Source: Pseudopelobacter sp964601865
Lineage (GTDB): Bacteria > Desulfobacterota > Desulfuromonadia > Geobacterales > Pseudopelobacteraceae
Direction: 5' to 3'
Assembly: GCA_964601865.1 (NCBI GenBank)
Contig: CAZRPI010000001.1
Location: 1-64,000, forward strand
Length of the DNA stretch: 64,000 nucleotides
Under the pieces are notes generated by a model that did no database searches, had not been told where the DNA came from, and saw only the letters and a program-made list of their open reading frames with translations. Position numbers and translations under genes: made by a program. This document shows, piece after piece, positions 24,286 to 33,562 of this stretch; positions within the stretch are counted from its first letter, which is position 1; each line of letters starts with the position of its first letter.

Positions 24286-25408
24286 GATGATTTTAGTTGC
24301 GAATCCACTCGCCCAATTCAAGGCAAGGGAAGCGGAAATCGTAAACGCCCTGGAGAGGGTCATCAGGAGCGGCAGGTATATCCTTGGAAACGAGGTCCGA
24401 CTTTTTGAGGAAGAATTTGCAGCGTTTGTTGGCGCAGAACATTGCATCGGCGTCGGAAACGGTACGGATGCGATCGCGCTGGCATTGCGCGCCATGGGAG
24501 TGGCACCGGGTGATGAAGTCATAACCGTATCGCACACAGCCGTTGCTACGGTCGCCGCCATCGAGCAGATCGGAGCAATTCCGGTTTTCGCCGATATTGA
24601 TCCGACAACTCGCTGTATTGACCCTCTCGCCATTTCTCCCCTGGTAACTGACACAACCAGGGCTGTCGTTGTGGTTCACATATACGGACAGCCAGCGGAT
24701 ATGCCAAGAATCATGGATATAGCGTCGGCGCACAAACTGCTGGTGCTGGAAGATTGCGCCCAGGCTCATGGTGCGGCTATTGGCGGGAGGCAGGTAGGCA
24801 CTTTCGGGAATGCCGCAGCGTTCAGTTTCTATCCAACCAAGAATCTTGGCGCCCTTGGCGATGGCGGAGCGGTGACGACTTCAGATCCGCATATCGCGGC
24901 GACATGCCTTGCCCTCCGGGAATACGGCTGGCGCGAGCGTTATATATCTGCCATCCCGGGTTTCAACTCACGTCTCGATGAACTGCAGGCGGCCATCCTA
25001 AGGGTTAAGCTTCCCTACCTCCACCAGGACAATGCCCGCCGTGCAACGATTGCCGCGCGTTACGCAAAAGTGCTTCGAGACTCCATCATCGGTTATCCCG
25101 CAACGATACCCGACTCCATCCATGCCATGCACCTTTATGTAATAGAGAGCGACCGTCGAGACGAACTATCCGGCTTCCTGGCCGCCGAAGGCGTGTGTAC
25201 CGCGCGGCATTACCCCGTTCCAATACACCGGCAGGCCGCCTATAGAGGAAGAATCAGGGGAGCAAACGATCTGCCATTTACCGAACGATTATACGAGAGG
25301 ATACTCAGTCTCCCCATGTATCCTGAGTTGAGCGATGAAATGGTCGATGTCGTCTGTAATGCATTGTACAAATGGGTCTCATCTGAAAAGGCTCAGCACA
25401 AACTCTGA
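24275..25408 (+). CDS. DegT/DnrJ/EryC1/StrS-family sugar aminotransferase
   Basis: A 377-residue PLP enzyme with the family blocks GRYILGNEVRLFEEEFAAF, GVGNGTDAIALALRAMGV, and VLEDCAQAHGA. The PLP lysine is in SFYPTKNLGALGDGGA. It transfers an amino group from glutamate to a keto-sugar nucleotide. The frame is open upstream to 24206, but I choose the ATG at 24275 because GGGAGGCGG lies ahead and the protein then starts in family register. It overlaps the SDR gene, suggesting the SDR makes its keto substrate. Confidence 0.92.
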   Translation: MAIEMILVANPLAQFKAREAEIVNALERVIRSGRYILGNEVRLFEEEFAAFVGAEHCIGVGNGTDAIALALRAMGVAPGDEVITVSHTAVATVAAIEQIGAIPVFADIDPTTRCIDPLAISPLVTDTTRAVVVVHIYGQPADMPRIMDIASAHKLLVLEDCAQAHGAAIGGRQVGTFGNAAAFSFYPTKNLGALGDGGAVTTSDPHIAATCLALREYGWRERYISAIPGFNSRLDELQAAILRVKLPYLHQDNARRATIAARYAKVLRDSIIGYPATIPDSIHAMHLYVIESDRRDELSGFLAAEGVCTARHYPVPIHRQAAYRGRIRGANDLPFTERLYERILSLPMYPELSDEMVDVVCNALYKWVSSEKAQHKL

Positions 25409-25421
25409 AGCGGAAATGTCC

Positions 25422-26474
25422 ATGCAACGAATCTACTGTACCTATTTCGATCGAAATTATCTGATCAAAGGGCTCGCGCTTATTTCCTCGCTTATCCGAC
25501 ATGAGGCAATGCCATTTACCCTCTATGTGGTTTGCCTTGACGAGATCACGAGAGTGATTCTTGATCGGCTCAACATAACCAACGTAATAACCGTTCCACT
25601 GCATGAGATCGAGTATGGCGACATACAGCTGGCCATTGCGCGAAGCGACAGATTGCTGATGGAATACTATTGGACCATGACCCCCACAATTATCCTGCGT
25701 TTATTGGACAGGGTTCCCAAGGGAGATGTTCTAACCTATTTGGATGCGGATCTCTTCTTCTATTCATCTCCCGAACCAATTTTCTCCGAATTTGCCGAGA
25801 ATTCAATTCTGATTCACAAGCATCGCTTTACCCCCTCTTTGCAGTGGATGGATAAACATGGCATTTTTAACGTTGGATTGCTTTGTTTCCGAAATGACGG
25901 TCTGGCTCGCATTGCTCTCAAATGGTGGCGCGACCGCTGTAATGAATGGTGTTATGCACGCATAGAAGATGGAAAATTTGGTGATCAACTGTACCTCAAC
26001 GACTGGCCGCAAAGATTTGATGGGGTCCACGTGCTGGAACATATCGGCGCAGGCGTCGGTCCCTGGAACCACGAGCAGTATTATTACAGCATTGACGCAA
26101 ACAAACGACCGCATGTCGACAGCCTGCCACTTGTTTTTTATCATTTTCACGCCTTGTCGGTTGTTGCTCCCGAAATCATCATACCCGCAAAACACCTCAA
26201 CTATCCGATGCGAGAAGAGGTTATCAGGTACTGTGTTGCGCCTTACGTCGATTCCCTAACCCAGATGATTTCAATTGCCAGGAAGATCCTGCCCCAGTTT
26301 TCGTTCGGCCTTACAAACCTTGGGGACTTAACTAACGAGCACACCTTTGTTGCGGTCAAGGAAGCTCATGAGACATTGCGCAAGTTGGGGTTTGCCCACC
26401 CAACCATTGACCTGCAAAATGGATGGGAGTGCCATCTCTCTGCCCAGACCACATATCCGAACTTGAACACATGA
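25422..26474 (+). CDS. Glycosyltransferase with DxD motif (GT-A fold)
   Basis: A 350-residue protein beginning YCTYFDRNYLIKGLALISSL, with a DxD metal/donor motif in LTYLDADLFFYSSPEP and a later FNVGLLCFRNDG and DQLYLNDWP, the layout of GT8-like transferases. No membrane segment. The ATG at 25422 is favoured over 25416 by spacing from GCGGA. It follows the aminotransferase by 13 bases in the same operon. The transferred sugar cannot be told from the sequence. Confidence 0.82.
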   Translation: MQRIYCTYFDRNYLIKGLALISSLIRHEAMPFTLYVVCLDEITRVILDRLNITNVITVPLHEIEYGDIQLAIARSDRLLMEYYWTMTPTIILRLLDRVPKGDVLTYLDADLFFYSSPEPIFSEFAENSILIHKHRFTPSLQWMDKHGIFNVGLLCFRNDGLARIALKWWRDRCNEWCYARIEDGKFGDQLYLNDWPQRFDGVHVLEHIGAGVGPWNHEQYYYSIDANKRPHVDSLPLVFYHFHALSVVAPEIIIPAKHLNYPMREEVIRYCVAPYVDSLTQMISIARKILPQFSFGLTNLGDLTNEHTFVAVKEAHETLRKLGFAHPTIDLQNGWECHLSAQTTYPNLNT

Positions 26475-26751
26475 AAACAGCTAACTTACCCAGTTCTTTA
26501 TGAAACAGTCATTGCGAAAAGACCTGACAGACTCGCAAAATGCCATGGCCACCATAACCAGTTAAAATTATGAGCATATCCCCAAACAAAGGCAAAAAGA
26601 GAGCAATCAAAATCATCATGCAGGCCAGGACTGTTTTGATAAAAGCGCGATAAATGCTTGAGCATGCCGTTGGTACTCAACCAGGAAGGGCCTGCCATGA
26701 AGGCATCGTTGATCGCAACCTTTGTATGAGGGATAGGACCGTAAGAAAAAC
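26475..26751. other. Intergenic gap inside the glycan island
   Basis: A 277-base AT-richer gap. The minus strand has a frame with a hydrophobic run (MMILIALFLPLFGDMLIIL), possibly a remnant of a membrane protein, and an overlapping Trp-rich frame. Neither has a ribosome site, so I do not call a gene. Confidence 0.35.
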
Positions 26752-27675
26752 ATGTCCAGTCAAACGCAAAAAATAATTATTCTCGGGTCCTCGGGAATGT
26801 TGGGCCACACACTGTTCGCCCATCTGCTCCAACTCAGACGCTACGCCGTACTGGGCACGGTCCGGTGTGAGGAGAGGCTCCCCTTCTTCCCTCCAGCCCT
26901 GCGGGAGAGTATACGGTCCGGCATCGACGCCGACCGCTTCGAATCCATCGAGCAGCTGTTCGAAAAAGAGCGTCCGGCAATCGTCGTCAACTGCATCGGA
27001 ATCATCAAGCAGCAACCCCAGGCGCAGGAACCTGTTCCCTGCATCAGCATCAACGCCCTGCTGCCTCACCGTCTGGCCGCCCTTTGCCGGATGACGGGTA
27101 CCCGGTTGATACACATCAGCACCGATTGCATATTCAGCGGCAGAAAGGGTTTCTACAACGAACGGGACCAGAGCGATGCCGAAGACCTCTATGGCCGGAC
27201 CAAACATCTTGGGGAATTGTCCGGTCCCGGCTGTATCACCCTGAGAACCTCCATCATCGGGCATGAACTGACAGGAAAACTCGGGCTCGTCGAATGGTTC
27301 CTCCGTCAGCGGGAAGGGGTCAAGGGCTATACCAATGCCATTTTCAGCGGACTGCCGACCATCGAACTTTCCAGGGTAATCGCCGACCATGTCATTCCGG
27401 ACACCAGGCTGACCGGTCTTTTCCACGTAGCCACCGATCCGATCTCAAAGCATGACCTGCTCAAACTGATCGCCGCGACATACGGGAAAGGCATCGACAT
27501 CACACCCGATGCCGGTGTAAAAATCGACAGATCGCTTGACGGCAGGATATTTTCGGAGGCTTCGGGCTACCATCCTTCACCATGGGAACAGTTGATCGCG
27601 ACCATGCATGATGACTACCTCAACGCGGAGTATTATGCCAGGCGACGGGAGAAGGCAGATGACACCATTCGATGA
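26752..27675 (+). CDS. RmlD/FnlB-like nucleotide-sugar reductase (SDR)
   Basis: A 307-residue SDR of the dTDP-4-dehydrorhamnose-reductase type: IIILGSSGMLGHTLF at the N-terminus, VVNCIGIIKQQP, LIHISTDCIFSGRKG and an active-site Y-G-R-T-K (DLYGRTKHLGEL). Followed by a UDP-GlcNAc 4,6-dehydratase-like gene and a 2-epimerase gene, the trio matches FnlA/FnlB/FnlC (CapE/CapF/CapG) of UDP-N-acetyl-L-fucosamine synthesis, in which this enzyme would reduce the 4-keto intermediate. The C-terminal cupin of CapF is absent, as in FnlB-type enzymes. It overlaps the next gene by 17 bases. Confidence 0.85.
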   Translation: MSSQTQKIIILGSSGMLGHTLFAHLLQLRRYAVLGTVRCEERLPFFPPALRESIRSGIDADRFESIEQLFEKERPAIVVNCIGIIKQQPQAQEPVPCISINALLPHRLAALCRMTGTRLIHISTDCIFSGRKGFYNERDQSDAEDLYGRTKHLGELSGPGCITLRTSIIGHELTGKLGLVEWFLRQREGVKGYTNAIFSGLPTIELSRVIADHVIPDTRLTGLFHVATDPISKHDLLKLIAATYGKGIDITPDAGVKIDRSLDGRIFSEASGYHPSPWEQLIATMHDDYLNAEYYARRREKADDTIR

Positions 27676-28723
27676 CAAAGTCGTTGTAATCACCGGAGGC
27701 ACCGGCTCCCTGGGAAAGGTCCTGACCCGCCGCCTGCTGTCCGGCACGGTCGGCACTCCCCGGAAGATCATCATTTTTTCACGGGACGAGGCCAAACAGC
27801 ATTACATGCGGCTGGAATACCAGCAGAAGAAAAATGTTACGGACGAGGTTATCTACCACAACTTTGCCCAGCTGCTGGAATTTCGAATCGGTGATGTCCG
27901 CAACTACGCATCCGTGGCGTCGGTCCTCAGGCGGGCCGATATCGTGGTGAACGCCGCCGCCCTGAAACAGGTGCCATCTTGCGAGTATTTCCCGTATGAG
28001 GCGGTCATGACCAATGTGATGGGTGCGGAAAACATCGTGCGCTGCATACGGGAAAACGGACTGCCGGTGCAGACGGTGGTCGGGGTATCCACGGACAAGG
28101 CGTGCAAACCGGTCAACGTCATGGGGATGACCAAGGCCCTGCAGGAGAGGGTTTTCATCGCGGCCAATCTGCACCTGCCGGACACGCGCTTCATCTGTGT
28201 CCGCTACGGCAATGTCCTGGCATCGCGGGGGTCCGTAATTCCCCTGTTCCATGAGCAGATAAAAAACGGCGGTCCGGTCACCGTCACCACCGAGGATATG
28301 ACCAGGTTTCTGCTACCGCTGGAAAGGGCCGTCGATACCATCATTGCCGCACTTGAAAGCGCCAATCCGGGAGAGACGTACGTGCCGAAGGTGCCCGCAT
28401 CCCGCATGCTCGACGTTGCCAGGGCGCTCATCGGCGTCCGCCCGATTGACACGGTCATAACCGGCATCAGACCCGGAGAGAAGGTGCATGAGAGCATGGT
28501 CTCCTTCGAGGAGGGGTGGCGGACCTTCGACCGGGGCGACTACTACGCCATCAAACCGATGCTGCCCGAACTGGTGAGGGACGAAGCGGAGGGGACGCCC
28601 CTCAACCGGGAGTACAGTTCCAGCGATTCACTCCTCTCCCCGGACGAGACCCGCGCCCTGCTGGAGCGGTACGGCCTGATGATCGGCCAGGAGATCGTGG
28701 AGGAGGGGGAATTCCTGCGATGA
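27659..28723 (+). CDS. UDP-GlcNAc 4,6-dehydratase/epimerase (CapE/FnlA-like, polysaccharide biosynthesis protein)
   Basis: A 354-residue SDR with VVVITGGTGSLGKVLTRRLL, the strongly conserved AALKQVPSCEYFPYEAVMTN, and GVSTDKACKPVNVMGMTKAL. The catalytic triad uses Met in place of Tyr (M-G-M-T-K), the S-M-K arrangement known for CapE-type dehydratase-epimerases. It would convert UDP-GlcNAc into a 4-keto-6-deoxy sugar on the way to UDP-L-FucNAc. Start at the ATG at 27659, inside the previous gene's end; an earlier start at 27608 would run far into that gene. The stop overlaps the following 2-epimerase gene as ATGA. Confidence 0.88.
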   Translation: MTPFDDKVVVITGGTGSLGKVLTRRLLSGTVGTPRKIIIFSRDEAKQHYMRLEYQQKKNVTDEVIYHNFAQLLEFRIGDVRNYASVASVLRRADIVVNAAALKQVPSCEYFPYEAVMTNVMGAENIVRCIRENGLPVQTVVGVSTDKACKPVNVMGMTKALQERVFIAANLHLPDTRFICVRYGNVLASRGSVIPLFHEQIKNGGPVTVTTEDMTRFLLPLERAVDTIIAALESANPGETYVPKVPASRMLDVARALIGVRPIDTVITGIRPGEKVHESMVSFEEGWRTFDRGDYYAIKPMLPELVRDEAEGTPLNREYSSSDSLLSPDETRALLERYGLMIGQEIVEEGEFLR

Positions 28724-29850
28724 AGGTAATCACCGTCGTTGGCACCCGCCCTGAAATAATAAAGCTCTCCCGGGTGATATCCGAGCTTGACCGGCACACC
28801 GAGCACATCCTGGTTCATACCGGCCAGAACTTCGACTACGAGCTGAACGAGATTTTCTTCCGGCAGCTCCAGGTCCGCAGACCCGATTATTTCCTGGGTG
28901 TCGCCGGAAAAACCGTTGCCGAAACCATCGGCAACATCATTGCCCGTTCCGACGAAGTCTTTGCCAGGGAAGAACCGGATGCCATGCTGCTGCTGGGTGA
29001 CACCAACAGTTCGCTCTCCGTGATCCCCGCCAAACGGCGCAAGATTCCCATTTTTCACATGGAAGCCGGAAACCGCTGTTTCGACCTGAGGGTCCCCGAA
29101 GAGATCAACCGCAAGATCGTCGACCACACAAGCGACATCAACCTGGTCTTTTCCGAACACGCCAGGCGCTATCTGATCGCGGAGGGAATACGCCCGGAAA
29201 CCATCATCAAGACAGGCTCTCCGATGCGTGAGGTGCTGGAGTATTACCTCCCGTCAATTGAGCGATCCCCCATACTGGAAGAGCTGCGACTCGAACCCGG
29301 CGGTTTTTTCGTCATCAGCGCGCACCGCGAGGAAAACGTCGACAGCGAGCAGAACCTTTCGGACCTGCTGGCCTCCATTGACGCCCTGGCGGAGCATTAT
29401 GGCCTACCGCTGATCGTCTCCACCCACCCCCGCACGAGAAAACGTCTCGACGAACGCGGGCTGGGCGCCGCCAACAAGCTGGTTAGCTTCCTCAAGCCGC
29501 TCGGATTCCTCGATTACGTCAAGCTGGAACTCAACGCGCGCTGTATCGTATCCGACAGCGGTACGATCACCGAAGAGGCTTCCATACTCGGCCTGCCGGC
29601 GGTCACCATCCGGCAGGCCCATGAACGGCCGGAGGGAATGGACGAGGCCACCCTGATCATGTGCGGACTGAAGCCGGAAAGGGTACTGGAGGCGGTGGCA
29701 ACGGTTGTCGCACATGCCGCGGGCGGCGGACGTCCTTTCAGAATGGCGCCTGATTACGAGGCGGACAACGTATCAAAAAAAGTTATGCGGATTATCATGA
29801 GTTATACCGATTATATAAACCGGACGGTGTGGCGGAGGAATATGGCATAA
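28720..29850 (+). CDS. Non-hydrolysing UDP-sugar 2-epimerase (WecB/FnlC family)
   Basis: A 376-residue epimerase: VVGTRPEIIKLSRVI at the start, then HTGQNFDYELNEIFF, LLLGDTNSSLSVIPAKR, HMEAGNRCFDLRVPEEINRK, and in the C-lobe ISAHREENVDS and SDSGTITEEASILGLPAV. In the neighbouring trio it would perform the C2 epimerisation that yields UDP-L-FucNAc; on its own it could make UDP-ManNAc. Start overlaps the previous stop by four bases, and its stop shares one base with the next gene, so the genes are translationally coupled. Confidence 0.9.
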   Translation: MKVITVVGTRPEIIKLSRVISELDRHTEHILVHTGQNFDYELNEIFFRQLQVRRPDYFLGVAGKTVAETIGNIIARSDEVFAREEPDAMLLLGDTNSSLSVIPAKRRKIPIFHMEAGNRCFDLRVPEEINRKIVDHTSDINLVFSEHARRYLIAEGIRPETIIKTGSPMREVLEYYLPSIERSPILEELRLEPGGFFVISAHREENVDSEQNLSDLLASIDALAEHYGLPLIVSTHPRTRKRLDERGLGAANKLVSFLKPLGFLDYVKLELNARCIVSDSGTITEEASILGLPAVTIRQAHERPEGMDEATLIMCGLKPERVLEAVATVVAHAAGGGRPFRMAPDYEADNVSKKVMRIIMSYTDYINRTVWRRNMA

Positions 29851-30755
29851 TGAGCAATCTCAACATCAGACAGCAACTACCACCCATAACGCCCAAACCC
29901 GACCATAACTATGTGGCTTTTTTCCTCAGCCTTGCCTGCAACCTCAGATGCAACTACTGCATAAATCTGCACGACCATCTTTCCCGACCGGAACAGGCAA
30001 GACGCAACTCCATGTCCGCAGACGACTGGATTACCGCGGCAAACCGCCTGTTATTACGCGCCGACCTGCCCCTCACGCTGCAGGGGGGCGAGCCGACCTT
30101 GCACCAGGGGTTCTACCGGATCGTCAATGAGGTCAGGCCTGAGATCAAAATGGACCTCATGACCAACCTGATGTTCGATGTTGATCGCTTCATCGCCAAT
30201 GTCCCCACTTGGCGATTCACCCGGGATGCCCCTTACGCCGCCATCCGTGTCAGCTACCATCCGGGCCAGAACAACATCGACGACCTGATTGCAAAAACGC
30301 GGAAACTGGAAGACGCCGGATTCAGGATCGGACTATACGGCATCGAACACCCTGATCCCGAAATCCTGCGTCACGTCAGGGAAACTCAGGAACGCTGCCT
30401 CTCGCTTGGACTTGATTTCAGGACAAAAGAGTACCTCGGAGAGCACTCGGGAAGGATGTACGGGACCTTCAAATATCCGGACTGCGTTAACAACTCCGAA
30501 CTGAAGCGATGTCAGTGCCGGACCACGGAGATCATTGCCGATCCGGCCGGATACGTTTACAAATGCCACGCCGATCTCTACAAAGGCCGGACACCCATCG
30601 CCCACATCCTGGACGACGCTTTTTCAGAAGAAACGATCGATGAATTCAGGGAATGTTCTTCCTACGGTGACTGCAATCCCTGTGATGTCAAGGTAAAGAC
30701 CAACCGTTTCCAGATATTCGGACATACCAGCGTGGAGATTCGCGACATTCAATGA
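29850..30755 (+). CDS. Radical SAM protein with C-terminal cysteines
   Basis: A 301-residue radical SAM enzyme. The [4Fe-4S] motif is C-x3-C-x2-C in SLACNLRCNYCINLHD, followed by the SAM-binding GGE in LTLQGGEPTLH. The C-terminal third has extra cysteines (KRCQCRTTE, YKCHADLYKG, ECSSYGDCNPCDVK) that could bind one or two auxiliary clusters. Substrate unknown. It overlaps the 2-epimerase by one base and the next radical SAM gene by four bases, so it belongs to the nucleotide-sugar/glycan operon. First of six radical SAM genes in the island. Confidence 0.87.
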   Translation: MSNLNIRQQLPPITPKPDHNYVAFFLSLACNLRCNYCINLHDHLSRPEQARRNSMSADDWITAANRLLLRADLPLTLQGGEPTLHQGFYRIVNEVRPEIKMDLMTNLMFDVDRFIANVPTWRFTRDAPYAAIRVSYHPGQNNIDDLIAKTRKLEDAGFRIGLYGIEHPDPEILRHVRETQERCLSLGLDFRTKEYLGEHSGRMYGTFKYPDCVNNSELKRCQCRTTEIIADPAGYVYKCHADLYKGRTPIAHILDDAFSEETIDEFRECSSYGDCNPCDVKVKTNRFQIFGHTSVEIRDIQ

Positions 30756-31819
30756 GAGCCTATAACTTTGACGGCCACAAACTGATCTACCATCCCGGGC
30801 GGGTTCATGAATTCCTGTCCCAGGGCGATTGTTTTCCGCTCTATATGGAAATCAGTCCCGTGGGCAGATGCAATCACCGATGCCTGTTCTGCGCCTATGA
30901 CTTCATTGGATACCCGAATCGAAAGCTGGAAACCGACCTGATGCGCAAACTGTTGGAAGAGCTTGCAGCCACCGGTCTCAAAAGTGTCCTCTTCGCCGGG
31001 GAGGGTGAACCACTCCTGCACCCTGACCTGCCACACCTCGTGCAACATGCAAAAAGCAACGGAATAGATGTCGGCATCTTCACGAACGGACAGCTTCTGA
31101 CCCCGGAAAAAGCGGAACGGATCATTCCTTTCCTGACGTTCCTGCGCTTCAGCTTCAATGGCGGCACACGGGAAGTGTACGCCCGCGTCCATCAGGTTGA
31201 CCCGAAAGCATACGATACCGTACTCGCGGCTCTTCACCAGGCAGTTGCCATAAAACATAAACATGGCGTGGCTACCACCATCGGCGTACAATTCGTAGTC
31301 ATACCGGAAAACCTGTCGTCCCTCGTTGAAGCCGCGGCCGTGGTAAAATCGGCGGGGGCTGATTATTTTGCCATCAAACCTTTTGTGCATCAGAGTGACC
31401 GGCAAGGTTACCGGATGGATAAACCACTCGACGCAGAACTTCTCGATGCCTGTCTGGCTGAAGTTGAAACGCTGAATAGCAAGAACTTCAAGGTCATGGC
31501 TCGAAGATCCGCCTTTTCCGAATACGGTATCCGCCACTATTCCCACTGTTTCGGCACCTCGTTCATATCGGTAATCAATTCCGGCGGCGATGTTGCCTGC
31601 TGTCTCCCCTACTGGGATAACCCCGAATTCGTTTTCGGCAACATCCATGAGCAGTCATTTCGTGAGATCTGGCTGGGAGAACGGCGCAAAACCGTCAAAG
31701 CGCTCCTGGAGAAACGTCTCAACGTGCAGGATTGCCCCCCCAACTGCCGCCCCAATGCGATCAACGATTTTCTGTATGAGCTGAAATATCCGACCCTTGA
31801 GCACATAAACTTTATTTAA
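30752..31819 (+). CDS. Radical SAM/SPASM protein, 'DGHKL' subgroup
   Basis: A 355-residue enzyme opening NFDGHKLIYHPGRV, with the radical SAM motif C-x3-C-x2-C in VGRCNHRCLFCAYDF, GEGEPLLHPDL for SAM contact, and a SPASM-like C-terminus (YSHCFGTSFI, DVACCLPYW, QDCPPNCRPNAINDFLYEL) ending in HINFI. The opening and closing motifs recur in the gene at 37108, so the two are paralogues. SPASM enzymes carry auxiliary clusters and often oxidise or epimerise sugars or peptides; here the context favours a sugar substrate, but that is inference. Four-base overlap with the previous gene. Confidence 0.87.
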   Translation: MRAYNFDGHKLIYHPGRVHEFLSQGDCFPLYMEISPVGRCNHRCLFCAYDFIGYPNRKLETDLMRKLLEELAATGLKSVLFAGEGEPLLHPDLPHLVQHAKSNGIDVGIFTNGQLLTPEKAERIIPFLTFLRFSFNGGTREVYARVHQVDPKAYDTVLAALHQAVAIKHKHGVATTIGVQFVVIPENLSSLVEAAAVVKSAGADYFAIKPFVHQSDRQGYRMDKPLDAELLDACLAEVETLNSKNFKVMARRSAFSEYGIRHYSHCFGTSFISVINSGGDVACCLPYWDNPEFVFGNIHEQSFREIWLGERRKTVKALLEKRLNVQDCPPNCRPNAINDFLYELKYPTLEHINFI

Positions 31820-31829
31820 GGATACGACG

Positions 31830-32783
31830 ATGCAGACAAAGATACTGATCATTAAGCTGGGTTATTCCGAAACGCTAGACCCGGAAATCGGCAAAGTCCC
31901 GAGCCTTGGTGATGTGTTGCGCACAACACCCATTCTCTGGGCTCTGCGCGAAAAGTACCCTGACGCCCATATCAGCTGGCTGGTCTCGGAGCATGCCGAG
32001 CCGTTGCTGTATCGCAACAGCCAGATTGACCGCCTTCTGGTCTGGGACAGCTTTGTCCCGTTTCAGTTGATGAAGGAAAAATTTGATGTACTGATAAACC
32101 TGGAAAAAATACCGGGCCTCTGCGCCCTGAGTGACATGATCGACGCCTGGGTCAAGTACGGTTTCCGCTTCGACTCTCTGTCCGGCAGCTACCACGCCTA
32201 TGAAAAGGGGCTCGACTTCATAAGTTATATTGAAGGAAAGCATTCGGACAAGGCCAAAGGTTACTGGCAACAGGTGCTCATTGAAATGCTCGGCATTCCA
32301 TGGAAGGGACAGGAGTATATCATCGGATACAAACCGGTGAGCACCGAAATCCATGACATCGGCCTCAACTTCGAAGTGGGCTCGAAATGGCCGGTCAAGG
32401 GGATGCCGATGGATCTCTGGCAGCGGCTGGAACAGCAACTGACTTCTCTCGGCTACAGCGTATCCTGGCAGGAGGGCCGCAAGAACCTCTTTGAATACAT
32501 GGACTGGATCAATTCCTGCCGCCTGATAATATCCAATGACAGCCTGGGCCTGCACCTGGCCTTTGGCTTCCATAAAAAGGTGATCGGCCTGTTCGGCCCG
32601 ACTGATCCAAGCGAGGTCTATTTCTACACCGGTGGCAAGCTGCTGCGCTCGCCATGCCAGTGCCCGGCCATGCCCTGCTTTGACGTCAAATGCCGCACCG
32701 GCCTGATGTGCATGTCGCACTTTGATCTTGGCAAAATCATCACAGCCGTTGCGGAAATACGGGGAGAATCAAACACACCATGA
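31830..32783 (+). CDS. Glycosyltransferase family 9 (heptosyltransferase-like)
   Basis: A 317-residue GT-B transferase of the ADP-heptose:LPS heptosyltransferase type: ILIIKLGYSE at the start, SLGDVLRTTPILWAL (the GDxLxTTPxL motif) and, in the C-lobe, SCRLIISNDSLGLHLAFGFHKKVIGLFGPTDP, the diagnostic block. The donor may be a heptose or other ADP/UDP-sugar. Cysteines near the C-terminus (CQCPAMPCFDVKC) are unusual in number. A TAAGGA ribosome site precedes the ATG. It overlaps the transketolase gene by four bases. Confidence 0.9.
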   Translation: MQTKILIIKLGYSETLDPEIGKVPSLGDVLRTTPILWALREKYPDAHISWLVSEHAEPLLYRNSQIDRLLVWDSFVPFQLMKEKFDVLINLEKIPGLCALSDMIDAWVKYGFRFDSLSGSYHAYEKGLDFISYIEGKHSDKAKGYWQQVLIEMLGIPWKGQEYIIGYKPVSTEIHDIGLNFEVGSKWPVKGMPMDLWQRLEQQLTSLGYSVSWQEGRKNLFEYMDWINSCRLIISNDSLGLHLAFGFHKKVIGLFGPTDPSEVYFYTGGKLLRSPCQCPAMPCFDVKCRTGLMCMSHFDLGKIITAVAEIRGESNTP

Positions 32784-33562
32784 ACACACGAGAAACCGCG
32801 CTCCGCATCCGGCGCACCATAATCGAGATGGCCAATCGTTCCAAAAGCCCGCATGTCGGCTCCAGCCTCTCCTGCTCCGATATCATGGCGGTACTGTACG
32901 ACGGCATCCTCAGACTGGAGCCATGGGACGAGCGCGACATCTTCATCCTGAGCAAGGGGCACGCGGCCATGTCGCTGTACAGCACTCTGCACGCCAAAGG
33001 ACTCCTGACGGCAGAGGATATCGAAGGTTACTACCTGGATAATGGCACCTTACCGGCACATCTTGATCGTCGTCCAGAAAAGGGGATAGAGGTGTCCGCA
33101 GGATCGCTGGGACACGGATTCAACATGGGTCTAGGCATGGCCTACGCATTCAAAAAGCAGAAGAGCTTTCGAAAAGTATTTGCGGTTATTGGCGACGGTG
33201 AAGCACAAGAGGGCTCCATCTGGGAAGGAGCCCTGTTCGCAGGCAGGTTCGGGTTGGAAAACTTCACCGCAATCATGGATAACAACAACCTTCAGGGATA
33301 CGGCCGGCCAAGCGAAATCTGCGCCTTTGAACCGATGAGGGACAAGTGGATCTCGTTCGGATGGCATGCCATTGAAGTCGATGGACATGACCACGATGAG
33401 TTGCGCAACGCCCTACGGGCGGAATCGCGCGGAAAACCAAAGATCCTGATTGCCCGCACCATCAAAGGAAAGGGAGTCTCTTTCATGGAAGACCAGCTGA
33501 TCTGGCATTACTACATTGTCACCGACGAACACAAACGGCAAGCTTTGGATGAGCTGTCATGA
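32780..33562 (+). CDS. Transketolase N-terminal subunit (split transketolase)
   Basis: A 260-residue protein equal to the thiamine-diphosphate-binding half of transketolase. It contains the opening HVGSSLSCSDIMAVLY, the SKGHAAMSLYSTL block, and the ThDP/Mg motif GDGEAQEGSIWEGALFAG...DNNNLQGYG. The partner half is the next gene, overlapping by four bases. Split transketolases in glycan loci are thought to transfer two-carbon units to make unusual ketoses or branched sugars. The local substrate is unknown. It is unlikely to be the housekeeping pentose-phosphate enzyme given its setting. Confidence 0.93.
   Translation: MNTRETALRIRRTIIEMANRSKSPHVGSSLSCSDIMAVLYDGILRLEPWDERDIFILSKGHAAMSLYSTLHAKGLLTAEDIEGYYLDNGTLPAHLDRRPEKGIEVSAGSLGHGFNMGLGMAYAFKKQKSFRKVFAVIGDGEAQEGSIWEGALFAGRFGLENFTAIMDNNNLQGYGRPSEICAFEPMRDKWISFGWHAIEVDGHDHDELRNALRAESRGKPKILIARTIKGKGVSFMEDQLIWHYYIVTDEHKRQALDELS

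Noticed and set aside
26498..26698. Trp-rich 66-residue minus-strand frame in the island gap
   Set aside because: No ribosome site, competing frame of equal quality, no domain; noted only as a possible remnant.
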